Origin: Dendrolimus kikuchii
Taxonomy: Eukaryota; Arthropoda; Insecta; Lepidoptera; Lasiocampidae
Direction of reading: 5' to 3'
NCBI GenBank assembly: GCA_019925095.2
Contig: CM034408.1
Coordinates: 5,186,001 to 5,250,000, forward strand
DNA length: 64,000 bases
Shown in pieces: positions 53,016 to 63,902 of the stretch. The translations under genes were made by a program, and so were the position numbers. The notes under the pieces were generated by a model that saw only the letters and a program-made list of their open reading frames with translations, had not been told where the DNA came from and did no database searches. Numbering within the stretch: the first letter of the stretch is position 1; the number at the start of each line of letters is the position of its first letter.

Positions 53016-53159
53016 ATGTGAAAGCGGCTACTTAATTTTGTTTTTTAGTCAAACTGTGTGTTTTCTCATAAAAGACAAGGCCGTCTCGTTATTATTAATT
53101 TATATATTATTACTAATAGGCCTGGTAGACAATGTCTTGTCCTGAAAAAAATAAAAATA

Positions 53160-53330
53160 GGTATTCGAGCGCCACTTACCGGGTCCATATGTGAATCTAA
53201 ACCATCATGGGACCCACTCAAACACACACAAAAAAATTTCATCAAAATTGGTCTGGCGATTTAAGAGGAGTTCAGTGACATACACACGAACAGAAGATAC
53301 ATATAAAGATATAACTTTGCCCGTCGCTTT
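53160..53330. repeat. Helitron-like internal fragment
   Basis: GAGCGCCACTTACCGGGTCC, GACCCACTCAAACACACAC and AAAATTGGTCTGGCGATTTAAG match 13.9-14.1 kb. Confidence 0.45.
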
Positions 53331-53625
53331 GTTTACGTGAGTTATTATCGCAACCTAGCATGTGTGGGTAGCCTTAATACGTATAGTTCAAAAACACCAT
53401 AAATAATTTTACTATCTTAGTCTGACTTCTTTTGCACGTATAATTTGGCTATTATTGCAAAAAAATAGCGGATATATCTAAATTTGGATAGAGGCTAGAA
53501 AACGTGATTAATTTCACGACTGTATTTCTAAAAATATACAAGTATTGGTTTGTATTGTTGCGCCATAATTATATTTTTTGAAATCAATACATTTTTAGTT
53601 GGTATTTTGTTGGGACTTAATCAAA
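53331..53625. other. Anonymous AT-rich DNA
   Basis: Nothing recognised. Confidence 0.4.
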
Positions 53626-53686
53626 TACTAGCTTTTGCCCGCGGCTTCGTTTACGTAAATGAAAATGTATGAATGAATATGCATTA
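53626..53686 (-). repeat. Helitron-like 3' end
   Basis: ACTAGCTTTTGCCCGCGGCT, the inverted terminal motif, just before an inverted-repeat element. Confidence 0.45.
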
Positions 53687-53899
53687 TAATTCCCGGCACG
53701 GATCTTGAGCGGTTGACGGTATATTAGGGATCGCTTTGCGCATTAAACACAGTCGATGCGATGCGATTTATCAACATAACGATAACAGTATGTTTTTGTC
53801 CCTTTACTTGAAAGGGATGCCTTATATTGCGAAAAAGAACCGACATTTCTTGGCCTTGTGCAGGCCAAGGTGACCGCGCAAGAATAGTGCCGGGAATTA
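53687..53899. mobile_element. MITE-like element
   Basis: Perfect 13-base terminal inverted repeat TAATTCCCGGCAC / GTGCCGGGAATTA at 53687-53699 and 53887-53899. 213 bases, no ORF. An inner GGCCTTGTGCAGGCC mini-hairpin lies near 53858. Confidence 0.65.
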
Positions 53900-54027
53900 A
53901 TTATACTAGTGATTGGGTGCTGATCCCTGAAGTTAGCGGTTTAACTTAAAACGCTCTATGTTGAACCGTCCATCGCCAGTTTCGGAAGTTAACTAGCTTA
54001 TTTTTGTTTATTTTATTTTATAGCTTG

Positions 54028-54292
54028 CGTTCAGCCAGACAGGCAGACGGTACACCTGATGGAAAGCGGTTACCATCGTTTATAGACATTTGCAACACCA
54101 AAGGTCCTACAAATGCACTGCTGCTCTTTAAAGGAAGACCAGAACCTAGTCACTAATGCCGGAACACAACTCAAGGTTATTATGGCGGCATACTCTACAC
54201 CAGGAGTGATAGCCGTTCAGTCAAGCAAATGCCCTACCATCTGGCTGTGGGTCGTTTTGTCGTCTCTTACGACAGGCTGCCCGGCGACTAGC
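54028..54292 (-). mobile_element. SINE-A, 5'-truncated
   Basis: Tail near 54028-54060, body collinear to GACAGGCTGCCCGGC near 54285; the head is missing. Confidence 0.75.
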
Positions 54293-54385
54293 TTCTTAAG
54301 GAATAAATATATATATTAAATTGTTACATTTCAATACTTAGAAAATGTACAATGGGGAGTGTATCGAGGAACTGTTTTTTTTATT

Positions 54386-54503
54386 TTTTTTTTATTGCAG
54401 GAGTTCAGCAGACAGGCAGACGGCCCACTGGATAGAAAGCGGTTACCATCGCCTATGGACATTTGCAATACCAAAGGTGCTGCAAATGCGCTGCTGCTCT
54501 CTC
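54386..54503 (-). mobile_element. SINE-A/CR1 tail, truncated, inverted against its neighbour
   Basis: TTTATTGCAGGAGTTCAGC to AATGCGCTGCTGCTCTCT. It stops exactly where a plus-strand CR1 fragment begins. Confidence 0.7.
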
Positions 54504-54836
54504 TGTTTAGAATAGTGCCTTCGTCTTCCTTTAACCACCGCACCGCACGCTATCGGCTGGGCGTTCATCCCCACCTCCTAGAGCTTCGTTCTTGTACGCA
54601 ACTGTTCTCTAGAACGTCTCTCTTGCGCACCGTGATGTTTCGGAATGAGCTCCCAGTCGTGGTTTTCCCACAGCGCTACAATATGGGGTTTTTTAAAAAG
54701 GGTGTCATAAAATTTCGTCAAGGCCGACAGCGCGTTAGTTATACCTCTGGTGTTGCAAACGTCCATAGGCGACGGTAACCGCTCTCCATCACGTGGGCCG
54801 TCTATCTTTCTACTGTACTCCAACTTATAAAAAAAA
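54504..54836 (+). pseudogene. CR1-like LINE ORF2 C-terminus and 3' UTR
   Basis: Bases 54504-54778 encode LFRIVPSSSFNHRTARYRLG, then RTSLLRTVMFRNELPVVVFP, then QRYNMGFFKKGVIKF and HRRR-stop. This is the C-terminus of a CR1/Zenon-type ORF2 (the LWNELP..VFP..Y....FK..V..FL.G pattern). The 3' UTR is the tail shared with SINE-A. Its ORF end is intact, but almost all of the protein is missing. It lies head-to-head with the inverted tail at 54386-54503. Confidence 0.8.
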
Positions 54837-54880
54837 ATAACGCAGACAAGTAACAGTGAATAAAATAAGCATAAAAATAA

Positions 54881-55091
54881 TCTATACTAATACTAATTAA
54901 TATTATAAAGAGGTAAAGTTTGTGAGTTTGTGACGTTGTAGGGGGTAATCTCTGGAACTAATAAACCGATTTTAAAAATTCTTTTACTGTTATAAAGCTA
55001 CGTTAACAGGGAGTGTTATACGCTATATAACATGACGCTATATACCACGGGAGCGGGACAGAGCGCGGGCGAAACCGCATCGGGCCACTAG
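54881..55091 (+). mobile_element. Helitron-like element (Lep1-like)
   Basis: Begins TCTATACTAATACTAATT after A; contains AGAGGTAAAGTTTGTGAG and GAGCGGGACAGAGCGCGGGC; ends GCATCGGGCCACTAG before T. The A-to-T insertion site and CTAG end are Helitron features. Confidence 0.75.
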
Positions 55092-55092
55092 T

Positions 55093-55574
55093 TACACATA
55101 ATCTAAATACCAAGAGTAATAAAACACGTGTTCGCAAAGGATTATTATCGGTTCGCAACAATATGTAATATGTATTTATCGTATGTAAATTCAGTTAATT
55201 TATATCTCCAAAATTGTATTTAGGTAGCTCCTCGAGTTAAATGTGCCTCTACAACTCATAAAATTTTCTTTCTCAGCCAAATCCCTTTTTACAGATGCAG
55301 CACATTTTTTATTAAAGAAATGAATCCATTTTCTGATTTGTCATTGATTCAAGACGAAATTAATTATAGGACGTAGTGAATCAATCTTGTGTCGCGAAAA
55401 TCCATTTCGAAAGGTTTTTTCAAGGGCAGGGGAGTTTTTGGAAAGCACTTTGAGAAGTCGTTTGAAATAGATTTACGAGTAGCTGGTATTTTAAGATCGA
55501 CAATATAATCCGCTTAGAGTTCTGTAACCATTTTTACTCGTTTTATGCATTCTTGTAATTATTTTAGATAAATT
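55093..55574. other. Anonymous AT-rich DNA
   Basis: Nothing recognised. Confidence 0.45.
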
Positions 55575-56345
55575 CAGAGTACAGCAGACAGGCAGACGGC
55601 CCACCTGATGGAAAGCGGTTACCGTCGCCTATGGACGTTTACAACACCAGAGGTGTCATCAACGCGCTGCCGGCCTCGAAGAAATTTTACGACGCCCTTT
55701 TTAAAAAAAACCCATATTGTAGCGCTGTGGGAAAACCACGGCAGGTAGCTCATTTCAAATCCTCACAGTGCGCAATAGAAAGGTTCTGGGGAACCGTTGC
55801 GTACAAGAGCGAAGCGGCTCTAGGAAGTGGGGGTGAACGCCCAGCCGATGGCGTGCGGTGCGGTGGTAAAAAGAAGACGAAGGCACCATTCGAAACAGTT
55901 CCTCGGAATACTCCCCATTGTATAGTCGGTAGAATACGCAAAGAGACGCGAAGTCTCCCCGAAGGCCGAGCGTATCAAAACCGTCTGTGAGTCTGGGATC
56001 GTCGACAATGCGAACGGCTCAACGTTGAATGCTGTCCAGGGGATTTAGCTGGTAGGCGGGTGCTTCAGCCCACAAATGTGAGCAGTACTCCATATGCGGC
56101 CTCACCTGGGCTTTATAAAGCACAAGGCGTTGCCGCTGAGTGAAATACTGCTTGGACCGGTTTAGGACTCCCAGCTTCTTGGAGGCAAGCTTTACCTTGC
56201 CTTCAAGATGGCACCTGAACTGCACATCGTTCGCGATGTCAACTCCAAGGATCCCGATACTAAAGATGATAGAGACAACCTGGAATCATTAATTTGTGGT
56301 GTGACACTACAGCTCTCGCAGTATATCGAAGTTTAACCGTTAACC
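55575..56345 (-). pseudogene. CR1-like LINE ORF2 C-terminus and 3' UTR
   Basis: On minus, 56225-56019 encodes LGVLNRSKQYFTQRQRLVLY, KAQVRPHMEYCSHLWAEAPA and YQLNPLDSIQR, a CR1/Zenon-type ORF2 segment. Downstream the reading frame shifts; a further part near 55941-55750 keeps related residues in other frames, and 55575-55660 is the tail shared with SINE-A. This is the longest of the three CR1 pieces and supports the assignment of the tail to this LINE. Confidence 0.82.
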
Positions 56346-56399
56346 TGGAACTAATACCAAAATATTAGTGTGACACGTTTAGCCTTGTGCGATGAGTGA

Positions 56400-57085
56400 G
56401 TGTTCTGATGTCCCAAAACCTCCCCCTCCCCTATTCAATCCTCCCTATCCCACCCCCCTGTTTCAATCTTATATCTCATCCTCTCTGTCTCAGTTCTCCA
56501 GTCTGACACAAGAATTATTTACACTACTGGGTCGTTTGTGGGGGTTAGACCTTACGCGGTGAGATTGAGCGCCGCACTGCTTGTGTGGAACTCTGGTACA
56601 GTGATTCCTAAACATACCACTAAACCTGAAGCTGCCTCCTATGTGCCCGCGCTTGTGGTAGGAAGAGCATGAGACTTAGAACGTAGTTACACCCATGCTT
56701 ATCCACGCATCAAGCCCTGAGAGTACCTCAGGAAGCAGGGTAAACTCACTTCACCAACAGAGGTTTAGTTCCACCGCATCCCCAGATGCAGGAACCACCT
56801 ACATAGGGGTTTTTTTTTGAAGGCGGGGGAAATGCATTGCGCACAATACCGGGTCCTTTGCTAGAGATTAGACCATAGTCGATTATGCAGGCATTCCCCT
56901 GGGGGCAATCCAAACACTAATCGACCGGCTTGTGTGGAAACTCGAGTACTCAATACTCCACTAAAACCACCCTCCTCCCATGTGCCCCGCGCTTATGGCA
57001 GGAAGAGCGTGAGACTTAGAACGTAGTTACGCCAACTCTGACCTATATAGGGTATGGTAATCTACGCTAAGGTTTATTTTCTTAC
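56400..57085. repeat. Repeat with two copies of a 53-base segment
   Basis: CGCGCTTGTGGTAGGAAGAG with ACTTAGAACGTAGTTAC (56645-56690) recurs as CGCGCTTATGGCAGGAAGAG with ACTTAGAACGTAGTTAC (56985-57031). A T run and GAAGGCGGGGGAAATG (56810-56835) lie between. Probably two pieces of one LINE-type family; identity not set. Confidence 0.45.
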
Positions 57086-57087
57086 AT

Positions 57088-57216
57088 ACATACATACATA
57101 GCTTCACGCCAATTCCCTTGCGGGGTAGGCACGAACAACAGAGTGCCATTCAGGCTCATTTTTACACACCACGCATGCACGCTCGTCTGTTCTTAGGGCT
57201 CCTGACATCACCTTCT
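57088..57216 (-). mobile_element. RTE-type LINE 3' end, with internal deletion
   Basis: Tail ACATACATACATAGCTTCACG; about 25 bases of the usual sequence (around CTTGCTTCTTTGACATTC) are missing. Ends CTCCTGACATCACCTTC. Confidence 0.8.
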
Positions 57217-57530
57217 TTATTTTCTTAGAAGTTATAAAATGTTTTGAGCAGTCAAAAACTTGTTACAATAATATGTAAGATTCAAATTATGTACTATTTT
57301 TAGACACAAAGATGTGTGTATGCGTCAAGGTTATTTACACGCGTTTGGCGGCCGCAGTTAGCTGGTTTAGGAAGGAAACTGTTTTGTTTATTGTTTTTTA
57401 TTTTGAACATTTTTGAGTGGCTTTTGAGGAAAATCGAGTACCGTATTATGTGTTATTTGGAGGCGTGATTTTTCGAATTGTTTTTTGTTTGATGGTAGAT
57501 TTGTGTTAAATTTCACATGAGTTGGGCTTT
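57217..57530. other. Anonymous DNA
   Basis: Nothing recognised. Confidence 0.4.
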
Positions 57531-57532
57531 AA

Positions 57533-57745
57533 GCCGTGGTAGCTTAGTGATTAGTGCACTCGTGTTTGAAACTCAAAGGGCGTGGGTTCGAGTGTGCACT
57601 ACTTATACTACTTATACTTAGTATATTGTAACAATTACAGCGTGTTGACGGTGAAGGAAAACATCTTTATGAGACCTGCACATCGAGATAACCAGTCAAA
57701 CTCGCCAATCCGCCTTGTAATAGTGTAACAGCTATACTACCCATT
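57533..57745 (+). mobile_element. tRNA-derived SINE, family 2
   Basis: A-box-like TAGCTTAGTGATTAG (57540-57554) and B-box GGTTCGAGTGT (57585-57595), then the body GAAGGAAAACATC, TGCACATCGAGATAACC, as in the minus copy at 60.5-60.8 kb. Confidence 0.7.
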
Positions 57746-57774
57746 CCCCTAACAATTGGGAAGCTCTGGTATCG

Positions 57775-58095
57775 TAAAGAACGGGGATCGAATTCTGCTA
57801 TTACTATCTCCTCAAAATCGACTCAATCATAGCTTTACCTCATTTCGGTATTCTGTTACGTCCAATGGCGTGCCGGTGACACGCCACTCTATCTTTATAA
57901 ATATGTACTTACAAGCGAAAACTGTTAAAATTTTTGATAGTTTTTAAATATTCATTGCGGCTAAAGTCATTTCTGATAATGATAACTAAGATCAATGATA
58001 GTTTTTGCTACTGTTATTCCGCCGCGCCGATATCGAGAAGATATTGTGGTTTAGTAGAATAAGAATTTTTGACACAATCGCAATGGAATCGGCAA
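57775..58095 (+). repeat. Repeat family H, uninterrupted
   Basis: CTGCTATTACTATCTCCTC to GACACAATCGCAATGGAATCG. GATATCGAGAAGATATTGTGG at about 58028-58048 is the intact counterpart of the site filled by the LTR at 44.8 kb. Confidence 0.6.
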
Positions 58096-58298
58096 ACAAA
58101 CACACACACTGTATATCCCCAAATTAAGCAAGTTACGCTTGTGTTATGGGTAATATACAACGGACCACTCTGGGGCCCATCCCAGACACCCAGACATAGT
58201 AAATAACGGAGAAAATTCATTTCCGAAATTTACCATGCCAGGAATCGAACCCGGAGCCTCTGCGTTGCAGTGAGGTAAGCCGACAAGCGGCGCACATA
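58096..58298 (-). mobile_element. tRNA-derived SINE, family 1
   Basis: On minus: CTCACTGCAACGCAGAGGC, perfect B box GGTTCGATTCC (58242-58252), CATGGTAAATTTCGG, GGGATGGGCCCCAGAGTGG, and the tail ACACAAGCGTAACTTGCTTA. The A-box part is diverged. Confidence 0.75.
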
Positions 58299-58319
58299 TG
58301 CCAAATTTTAGTGAGAGTT

Positions 58320-58560
58320 ATATGTTTGTGCCGTTTGCTGTTTAAAAGCTTGGACCTTGGGACCCTGAAGCTATGGGCCTCTGCCAAAATTTATCAAAAC
58401 GACTCATTGACTCTTCAGGTGATCAGAGGGCTGGTACCTACCTCGGACAACGGATCAGTATGGCGATCTCGCGAAGAAACATCGCCAGCTTTCTGGGCAA
58501 CTTACCCATAGAAGATATTGATCTAGGTTCAGTATTCTACTTATAGTCTTGATGGACTAT
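58320..58560 (+). repeat. Repeat family K
   Basis: CGGATCAGTATGGCGATCTC, GAAACATCGCCAGCTTTCTG and ACTTACCCATAGAAGA are shared, inverted, with 60.04-60.15 kb and more weakly with 49.1 and 36.1 kb. Spacing and a T-rich end suggest a LINE 3' end. Confidence 0.5.
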
Positions 58561-58625
58561 AATATAAATAAGTTAAGTTTTTTTTATTGCTTTAATTTAT
58601 AAAGTCATTGTAATTAAATTATATC

Positions 58626-58935
58626 ATTTTTTATTGCATGATGTCAGCAGACAGGCAGACGGCTCACTTGATGAAAAGCGGTTACTATCGCCTATAGACA
58701 TTTGCAACACCAAAGGTGCTACAAATGCGCTGCTGCTCTCTTAAGGGAGACTGGAACCTGGTCACTAATGCCGGAACACAATTCAAGGTTGTTATGGCGA
58801 CATACTCTAGACCAGGGGTGGTAGCCATCCAGTCGGGCAAATGCCCTACCACCTGGCTGTGGGTTGTTTAGTCGCCTCGTACGACAGGCCGCCAGGCCGC
58901 AGGAAATTGTATTCTTTCTCCGTTCCTGTACGGAT
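58626..58935 (-). mobile_element. SINE-A, full length
   Basis: Inverted tail TTTTTATTGCATGATGTC to head CCGTTCCTGTACGGA. One of the best-preserved copies. Confidence 0.8.
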
Positions 58936-58983
58936 AGAAACAATAAAATAAAATTGTCTAAGATCGAAGAAAATCTTATAGTA

Positions 58984-59379
58984 CTCTATCAAAAAAGTAC
59001 CGGAAAAAGGTAATAGCATAATACACAAAATGTTATTTATTCATTCAAATTTATTTTATCACCTTCAACATATGCTCCTTGAGAAACGACACACTTACGC
59101 CAACTAATAATCCAATCATCAAAACATTTTTCAAACGCTTTTTCCATAGTTCTCGTCGCGAGTTCTCCTTTATGTCTTCTACATGTTTTGTCCATTATAA
59201 AATTCTCAATACACTAGATATGATCTTAGTAAAAACAGCACTGTATTAAATCTAAATGACCGATGCAACTCAAACTCCGTGCCAAAATCAAAAACAGTTG
59301 TGCCGATTTAACAACAACAAAAAAATGAATTTGGAACCATAAACAAATCATCCATTGTCGATACTTTTTTGACAGAATG
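58984..59379 (-). mobile_element. mariner-like element, internally deleted
   Basis: TCTATCAAAAAAGTACCG at 58985-59002 is mirrored by CGATACTTTTTTGACAGA at 59359-59376; TA flanks (58982-58983, 59380-59381). A transposase C-terminus is kept inside. About 400 bases against about 1.3 kb for a full mariner. Confidence 0.7.
59037..59195 (-). pseudogene. mariner-like transposase C-terminus
   Basis: On minus an open stretch of 52 codons ends at TAA: TMEKAFEKCFDDWIISWRKC then VVSQGAYVEGDKINLNE. The KCF.DW...W.KC....G.Y.EGDKIN pattern is a known C-terminus of mariner-family transposases. The catalytic DDD region is absent. Confidence 0.7.
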
Positions 59380-59381
59380 TA

Positions 59382-59786
59382 TATTGTACACAAGAGTGTC
59401 TTGCCATAATACATTTTCATCGCTAAGAAATATTTTTTATACGCCCACGCGTATTTCCTGAAAACCTTTGTGAAGACAATAGCTTAGAAACGGCCAGTAA
59501 AAGAGACGAAGCTCTTTGATGTATATTTTTATTTCTTTTCTGAAGTTAGTATTTTTACAAAAAGTAGACGGACACGCTTTCATTTCATACATTCTTGGGA
59601 CAAATTATAAGAAGATGAGATGAGATGAATAATTATGCAGTGGGTTTAATTATTTTGAATGAATTAATCGTTTTTTCATATAATTAATTGTTGAAATTGT
59701 TTCACATAAATCCATTATGGTAATAGATAATTTATTTTATTGCGCCTTTTACACTTGATGAGTTTATGACATACATTTAAATAAAA
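59382..59786. other. Anonymous AT-rich DNA
   Basis: Nothing recognised. Confidence 0.45.
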
Positions 59787-59970
59787 TTGATCGTGTACTA
59801 GCAGAAGGTGATGTCAGGAGCCTTAAGAACAGACGAGCGTGCATGACAAGAGTTATGCATGTCAAAGAAGCAAGTGAGGTGTGTAAGAATAAGTCTAAAT
59901 GGCGCTCTGTTGCTCGTGCCTACCCCGCAAGGGAACTGGCGTGAAGTTATGTTTGTATGTATGTATGTAT
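59787..59970 (+). mobile_element. RTE-type LINE 3' end
   Basis: Starts AATTGATCGTGTACTAGC and ends GAAGTTATGTTTGTATGTAT. Confidence 0.82.
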
Positions 59971-60034
59971 TTAAATAAAAAACTATAACTAATACAATGC
60001 AAGAAAACTTAACTTATTTGTATTTTATTCTACT

Positions 60035-60150
60035 CATAGTCCCTCAAGATTATAAGTAGAATACTGAGCCTAGAACACCGTCTTCTATGGGTAAGGTGCC
60101 CAGAAGGCTGGCTACGTTTCATCGCTAGATCGCCATACTGATCCGACATT
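60035..60150 (-). repeat. Repeat family K
   Basis: CTTCTATGGGTAAGGTGCCC, AGAAGGCTGGCTACG, CTAGATCGCCATACTGATCC are the reverse complement of 58.43-58.53 kb. Confidence 0.5.
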
Positions 60151-60182
60151 TAAATTATACATAAAATTTACTTACTTCGTTT

Positions 60183-60345
60183 TATGCTGCGAGCAAAGGT
60201 GCCGCCGACCACAGCCAGCGGTGGCGGCCACGAGCCACTATGCGAACAAAAGTGTGTGTGGGGGCGTCCCTACAAAATGTATGAAAAAGTGTGTCAACTG
60301 GGGTGGCTGTGGTCGGTAGCCCGTTTGTGCCCAGCCTTAGGGTTG
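60183..60345. mobile_element. MITE-like inverted-repeat element
   Basis: CCGACCACAGCC (about 60207-60218) is mirrored by GGCTGTGGTCGG (about 60306-60317), within ends that pair imperfectly over about 35 bases. GC-rich, no ORF kept. Confidence 0.5.
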
Positions 60346-60489
60346 ATGTTATCCTTTTTTTAAATAAAAAAATATAACGCTCTTTTAAGCCATATTTCAA
60401 CTCATTACATTTCTTTGGCCCAAAAGTCCCCGTCTCCTTTATAATGATAGTCCAACAGCAACAGCGACCTACGCAAAATGAATGGTCCC

Positions 60490-60815
60490 ATAGAGGTGAT
60501 AAACATCATTATTATTGTAATAAAAGCCCATAGTCCCACTGCTGAGCTCAGGCCTCCCACTATAGGGGAACCGACAGTACACCCCGCCACGCTTGTCCAA
60601 GGCGGCTTGGTGGGTTTGACACTTCGGTTATCTCGATGTGCAGGTTGCATCACGATGTTTTCCTTCATCATTGTTAGCACGTGGTAATTGTAACAATATT
60701 GCACATTAGGTCAGAAAACTGCCTAAGTGGTGCATGTGTTTGGGTCAGGATCGAACCCGCGCCCTTTGAGTTTGGGGACGCGTGCGCTATCCATTACGCT
60801 ACCACGACTGTAATT
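60490..60815 (-). mobile_element. tRNA-derived SINE, family 2, near full length
   Basis: On minus: GTGGTAGCGTAATGGATAGC (A box), GGTTCGATCC (B box, near 60748-60757), TGATGAAGGAAAACATCGTG, ACCTGCACATCGAGATAACC, GCCTTGGACAAGCGTGGCGG, ATAGTGGGAGGCCTGAGC, then a TTATTA-type end. It is a common SINE layout in Lepidoptera. Confidence 0.75.
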
Positions 60816-62173
60816 TGTATGTAATAAAACAGCATATTAATCAAAAATACCCCATATCTCATAAATATATTTATGTAGATGTTGTATGTAGATATTATGG
60901 GTATCTCGTCGTACAAATAATATTTATTATACACTGATGGTGTGAGCGATACTCTGATCGTTGTAGATATAAAAGTTAAACACTATTAGTGGTGTAAACT
61001 TATAATAAATTACTTTTACATGCAAATACGTGTCCACTCGGCTAAAACCAAAATGGAAGAAGAAACAAAAAGCAACGACAGTGTTGCAAGTTTAAAAATA
61101 ATATTATCTTATGTTGGTGTTGCCAACAGATATGGTTCCAAATAAATTTTGTTGAAAGTATTTTTGGAGTTTTACAACCTTTGTTTTAGAATTTTCCACC
61201 TCATACATAGTTTATAGGTTAAATATATTTCTAAGTTAGGTTAATAGTTAGATCAGAGATAGGTTAAAATTTTGACTGGTTGTTTATGCAATTAAACAAT
61301 CCAATCACTCATGATATAAGTAGATATGTAATTTTGTATGCAGTATTTACATCACGGAAATAAGTGTGATAGGTTAGGGCAGCAGAGTTAAAGACAATAT
61401 TATGCACAGTGAAAATGTTTAATTAATATTGAGTATGTACGGAACAAATAAGCAGCCATATTAGAGGGGAAGCGAGTGTTGTCACACTCACAATAGTGTT
61501 GTCTGTTAAATACATTGCTTTCCAACAATAAGTTAGATACACTTATTATACAGGTAGATTATTACAGATTAAAATCGTGATTTCGTTCATTTCAAGTTAG
61601 GTAAAAATTAAGTTAAAAATAGATTATTTTATAAGTTTTCTAAGAATAAAATTGCATAGCAAAATACGACCTTTTAATGTTGTTGGTATGAAATGCCTAC
61701 CATGGCAACATGGTATTATTTTTTCAACCAAAACCAAATTATAGATCACTGACCAACGCTAAATACATTTGACTAAACAGTTCACATTTTCTACATAAAC
61801 ACAATTAATACTTTAAAAAAATGGTGTGTATGCAATTCACACATGGCAGTTGTGAAACTTCAGAAAAGTAGCCTACGAGAGAATGAGACAAATATAGAGT
61901 ATTAGGACAATTATAAGGTTTATTATTTTTATAATATTTTCATATATTTAAGATATATTATAACACATATTATTCAGATTCCATGTTTTTACTTTGAACA
62001 TATGACACGAGAGGCTTATGATAACTAAAATAGGAAACAAATGATCTAACTTCAATTTGATTTATGAACTTAAACTTTAAATTTGATTTATGAACTTAAA
62101 GATTTTTGAACTTCAAAATATTTCCAACTCTATCTTTATGAGCATAGTGTTTAAATATTTTTTTATGTATTTA
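60816..62173. other. AT-rich DNA, no repeat recognised
   Basis: The longest stretch without a recognised repeat. It holds one small ORF at 61053-61145 (30 codons, ATG in AAAATGG context, MEEETKSNDSVASLKIILSY). It could be chance or a short leading exon; there is no support for either. Confidence 0.4.
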
Positions 62174-62378
62174 TCTATACTTACTAATATTATAAAGAGG
62201 TAAAGTTTGTGAGTTTGTGACGTTGTAGGGGGTAATCACTGGATCTACTAAATCGATTTTTAAAATTCTTTTACTGTTAGAAAGCTCAGTTAACAGGGAG
62301 TGTCATAGGCTATATAACATGACGCTATATACCACGAGAGCGGGACAGAGCGCGGGTTAAACCGCGCCGGGCCGCTAG
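62174..62378 (+). mobile_element. Helitron-like element (Lep1-like)
   Basis: TCTATACTTACTAATATT after A, to CGCGCCGGGCCGCTAG (62375-62378) before T. Collinear with 54881-55091. Confidence 0.78.
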
Positions 62379-63825
62379 TCTATAATATATTTATCTATAA
62401 TATTAAATATCTTTTTTTAGTGTCGCATTATTTTCGTTTCATCGAGATTCAAATCACAACGATTCTAAAGAACTTTTACTTCAACAATTAAATATCTAAA
62501 ACTATTATTATTATAAATAAAAATATCTACTTCATACATAGCCAAACCTTAAATACCTTTTAAAAATTTTCCAAAGTGCCTTCATGTTCACAATTGTTTT
62601 ATGCGTATGTATATAATATATAGCTTACAAAAAAACACATGTCATTTTACAATAGCCAATAAAATTTAGTCAAAACACCAGTACAAAACATACCTAAATA
62701 GAGAACAAAAATAACATGTTAATTAGTCAAGAATCTAAAAATAGTCTCGTCTCAAAAATTTACATTTATTTATCTTAATTTAAACTTTAATATCATTATC
62801 ATAAGAACGATGTTTCAACGTTTATTATCTTGGAAAATACCTTGAACTACAGTAATACAAATGTAAGGCATTGAACACAAGAATGTTTAAAATATTGAGC
62901 AGTTTTTGCCAACCGCATACGTAATGAGCGACATGATGATTATTATATTCTGAAATTTCGTGGCATACAAATAGTGGTTTGGTGTTTTATATTTGTAAGA
63001 CAATGTTTTATATTATGTCTCAAAAGGGGGGATAAACGTGAAAGCTAGTACGCATATAATATATTGTTCGACATATTTCTTGGCTTCTGAAAATTTACTT
63101 ATACTATGACGGGCGAAAAAGGCAGCCGACCCGATAAGTGTGTTTACTTGCACTTATACCCCCTTCCTCCCCCATAGTGCTTATTCTTGTGTAATATATA
63201 GGCTACCAACAGAACCTTTAGCTACTTTAACCTACTATTTAAAATAAGATAAAAATATAAACAGCCTCTGTTCTTTGATTACACGTAATTGTTCTTTAAT
63301 TATTGTACACAATTTTATTTATTTTTTCCAGTTTCTCCAATTCTGGATATATTTAATATTGTTTTACGTGGTCCTTGTCTATAGTCTCCCCGCAACCGCC
63401 GCAATATCGTCGGGTCATTTTATAATCGGCCTTCTACGACCTCTTTTCTGATCTCTATGTTACCATAAAATAATTCTATGGGTTCATCTACCCAATCAAT
63501 TCAATTCAGTATCTAACAAAAAAAACTTAACACCTCATTATTGCTCCTCTTTAAAGATACGCAAAAATGGTTTAGCACTGGAATTCCAATAACAATGTAT
63601 TCTATTTAGCCGCGGTACTTTTTCATCACTTATAGTGTAACGAGGTCAATAACCGATGATTACAGGCGGCATTTTAATACTATAAAATAGTTGTGGTGTA
63701 CGAAGGCGAGCTTAACCCTAAAAAGAGTTTTCTACCAGTAAACTAGCTAAGCTAAAAATACTCAATAATACTATATATCTTATTCTAATCTTATATCTTA
63801 TAGTAATATATAAAGAATATACTAA
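62379..63825. other. AT-rich DNA, nothing recognised
   Basis: No ORF with a motif and no link to repeats in the window. Confidence 0.45.
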
Positions 63826-63902
63826 GAATGGGCCTAAATGGCGCTCTGTTGTTCGTGCCTACCCCGCAAGGGATCTGGCGTGAAGTTATGTATGTATGTA
63901 TG
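63826..63902 (+). mobile_element. RTE-type LINE, last about 75 bases
   Basis: AATGGGCCTAAATGGCGCTC to GAAGTTATGTATGTATGTAT. The shortest copy. Confidence 0.78.

Noticed and set aside
60740..60815. Possible minus-strand tRNA gene
   Set aside because: The tRNA-like head is followed by a SINE body known from other copies; acceptor arms do not pair.
61053..61145. Small ORF as a real peptide or first exon
   Set aside because: Thirty codons in AT-rich DNA with a good start context is compatible with chance; no splice or homology evidence.
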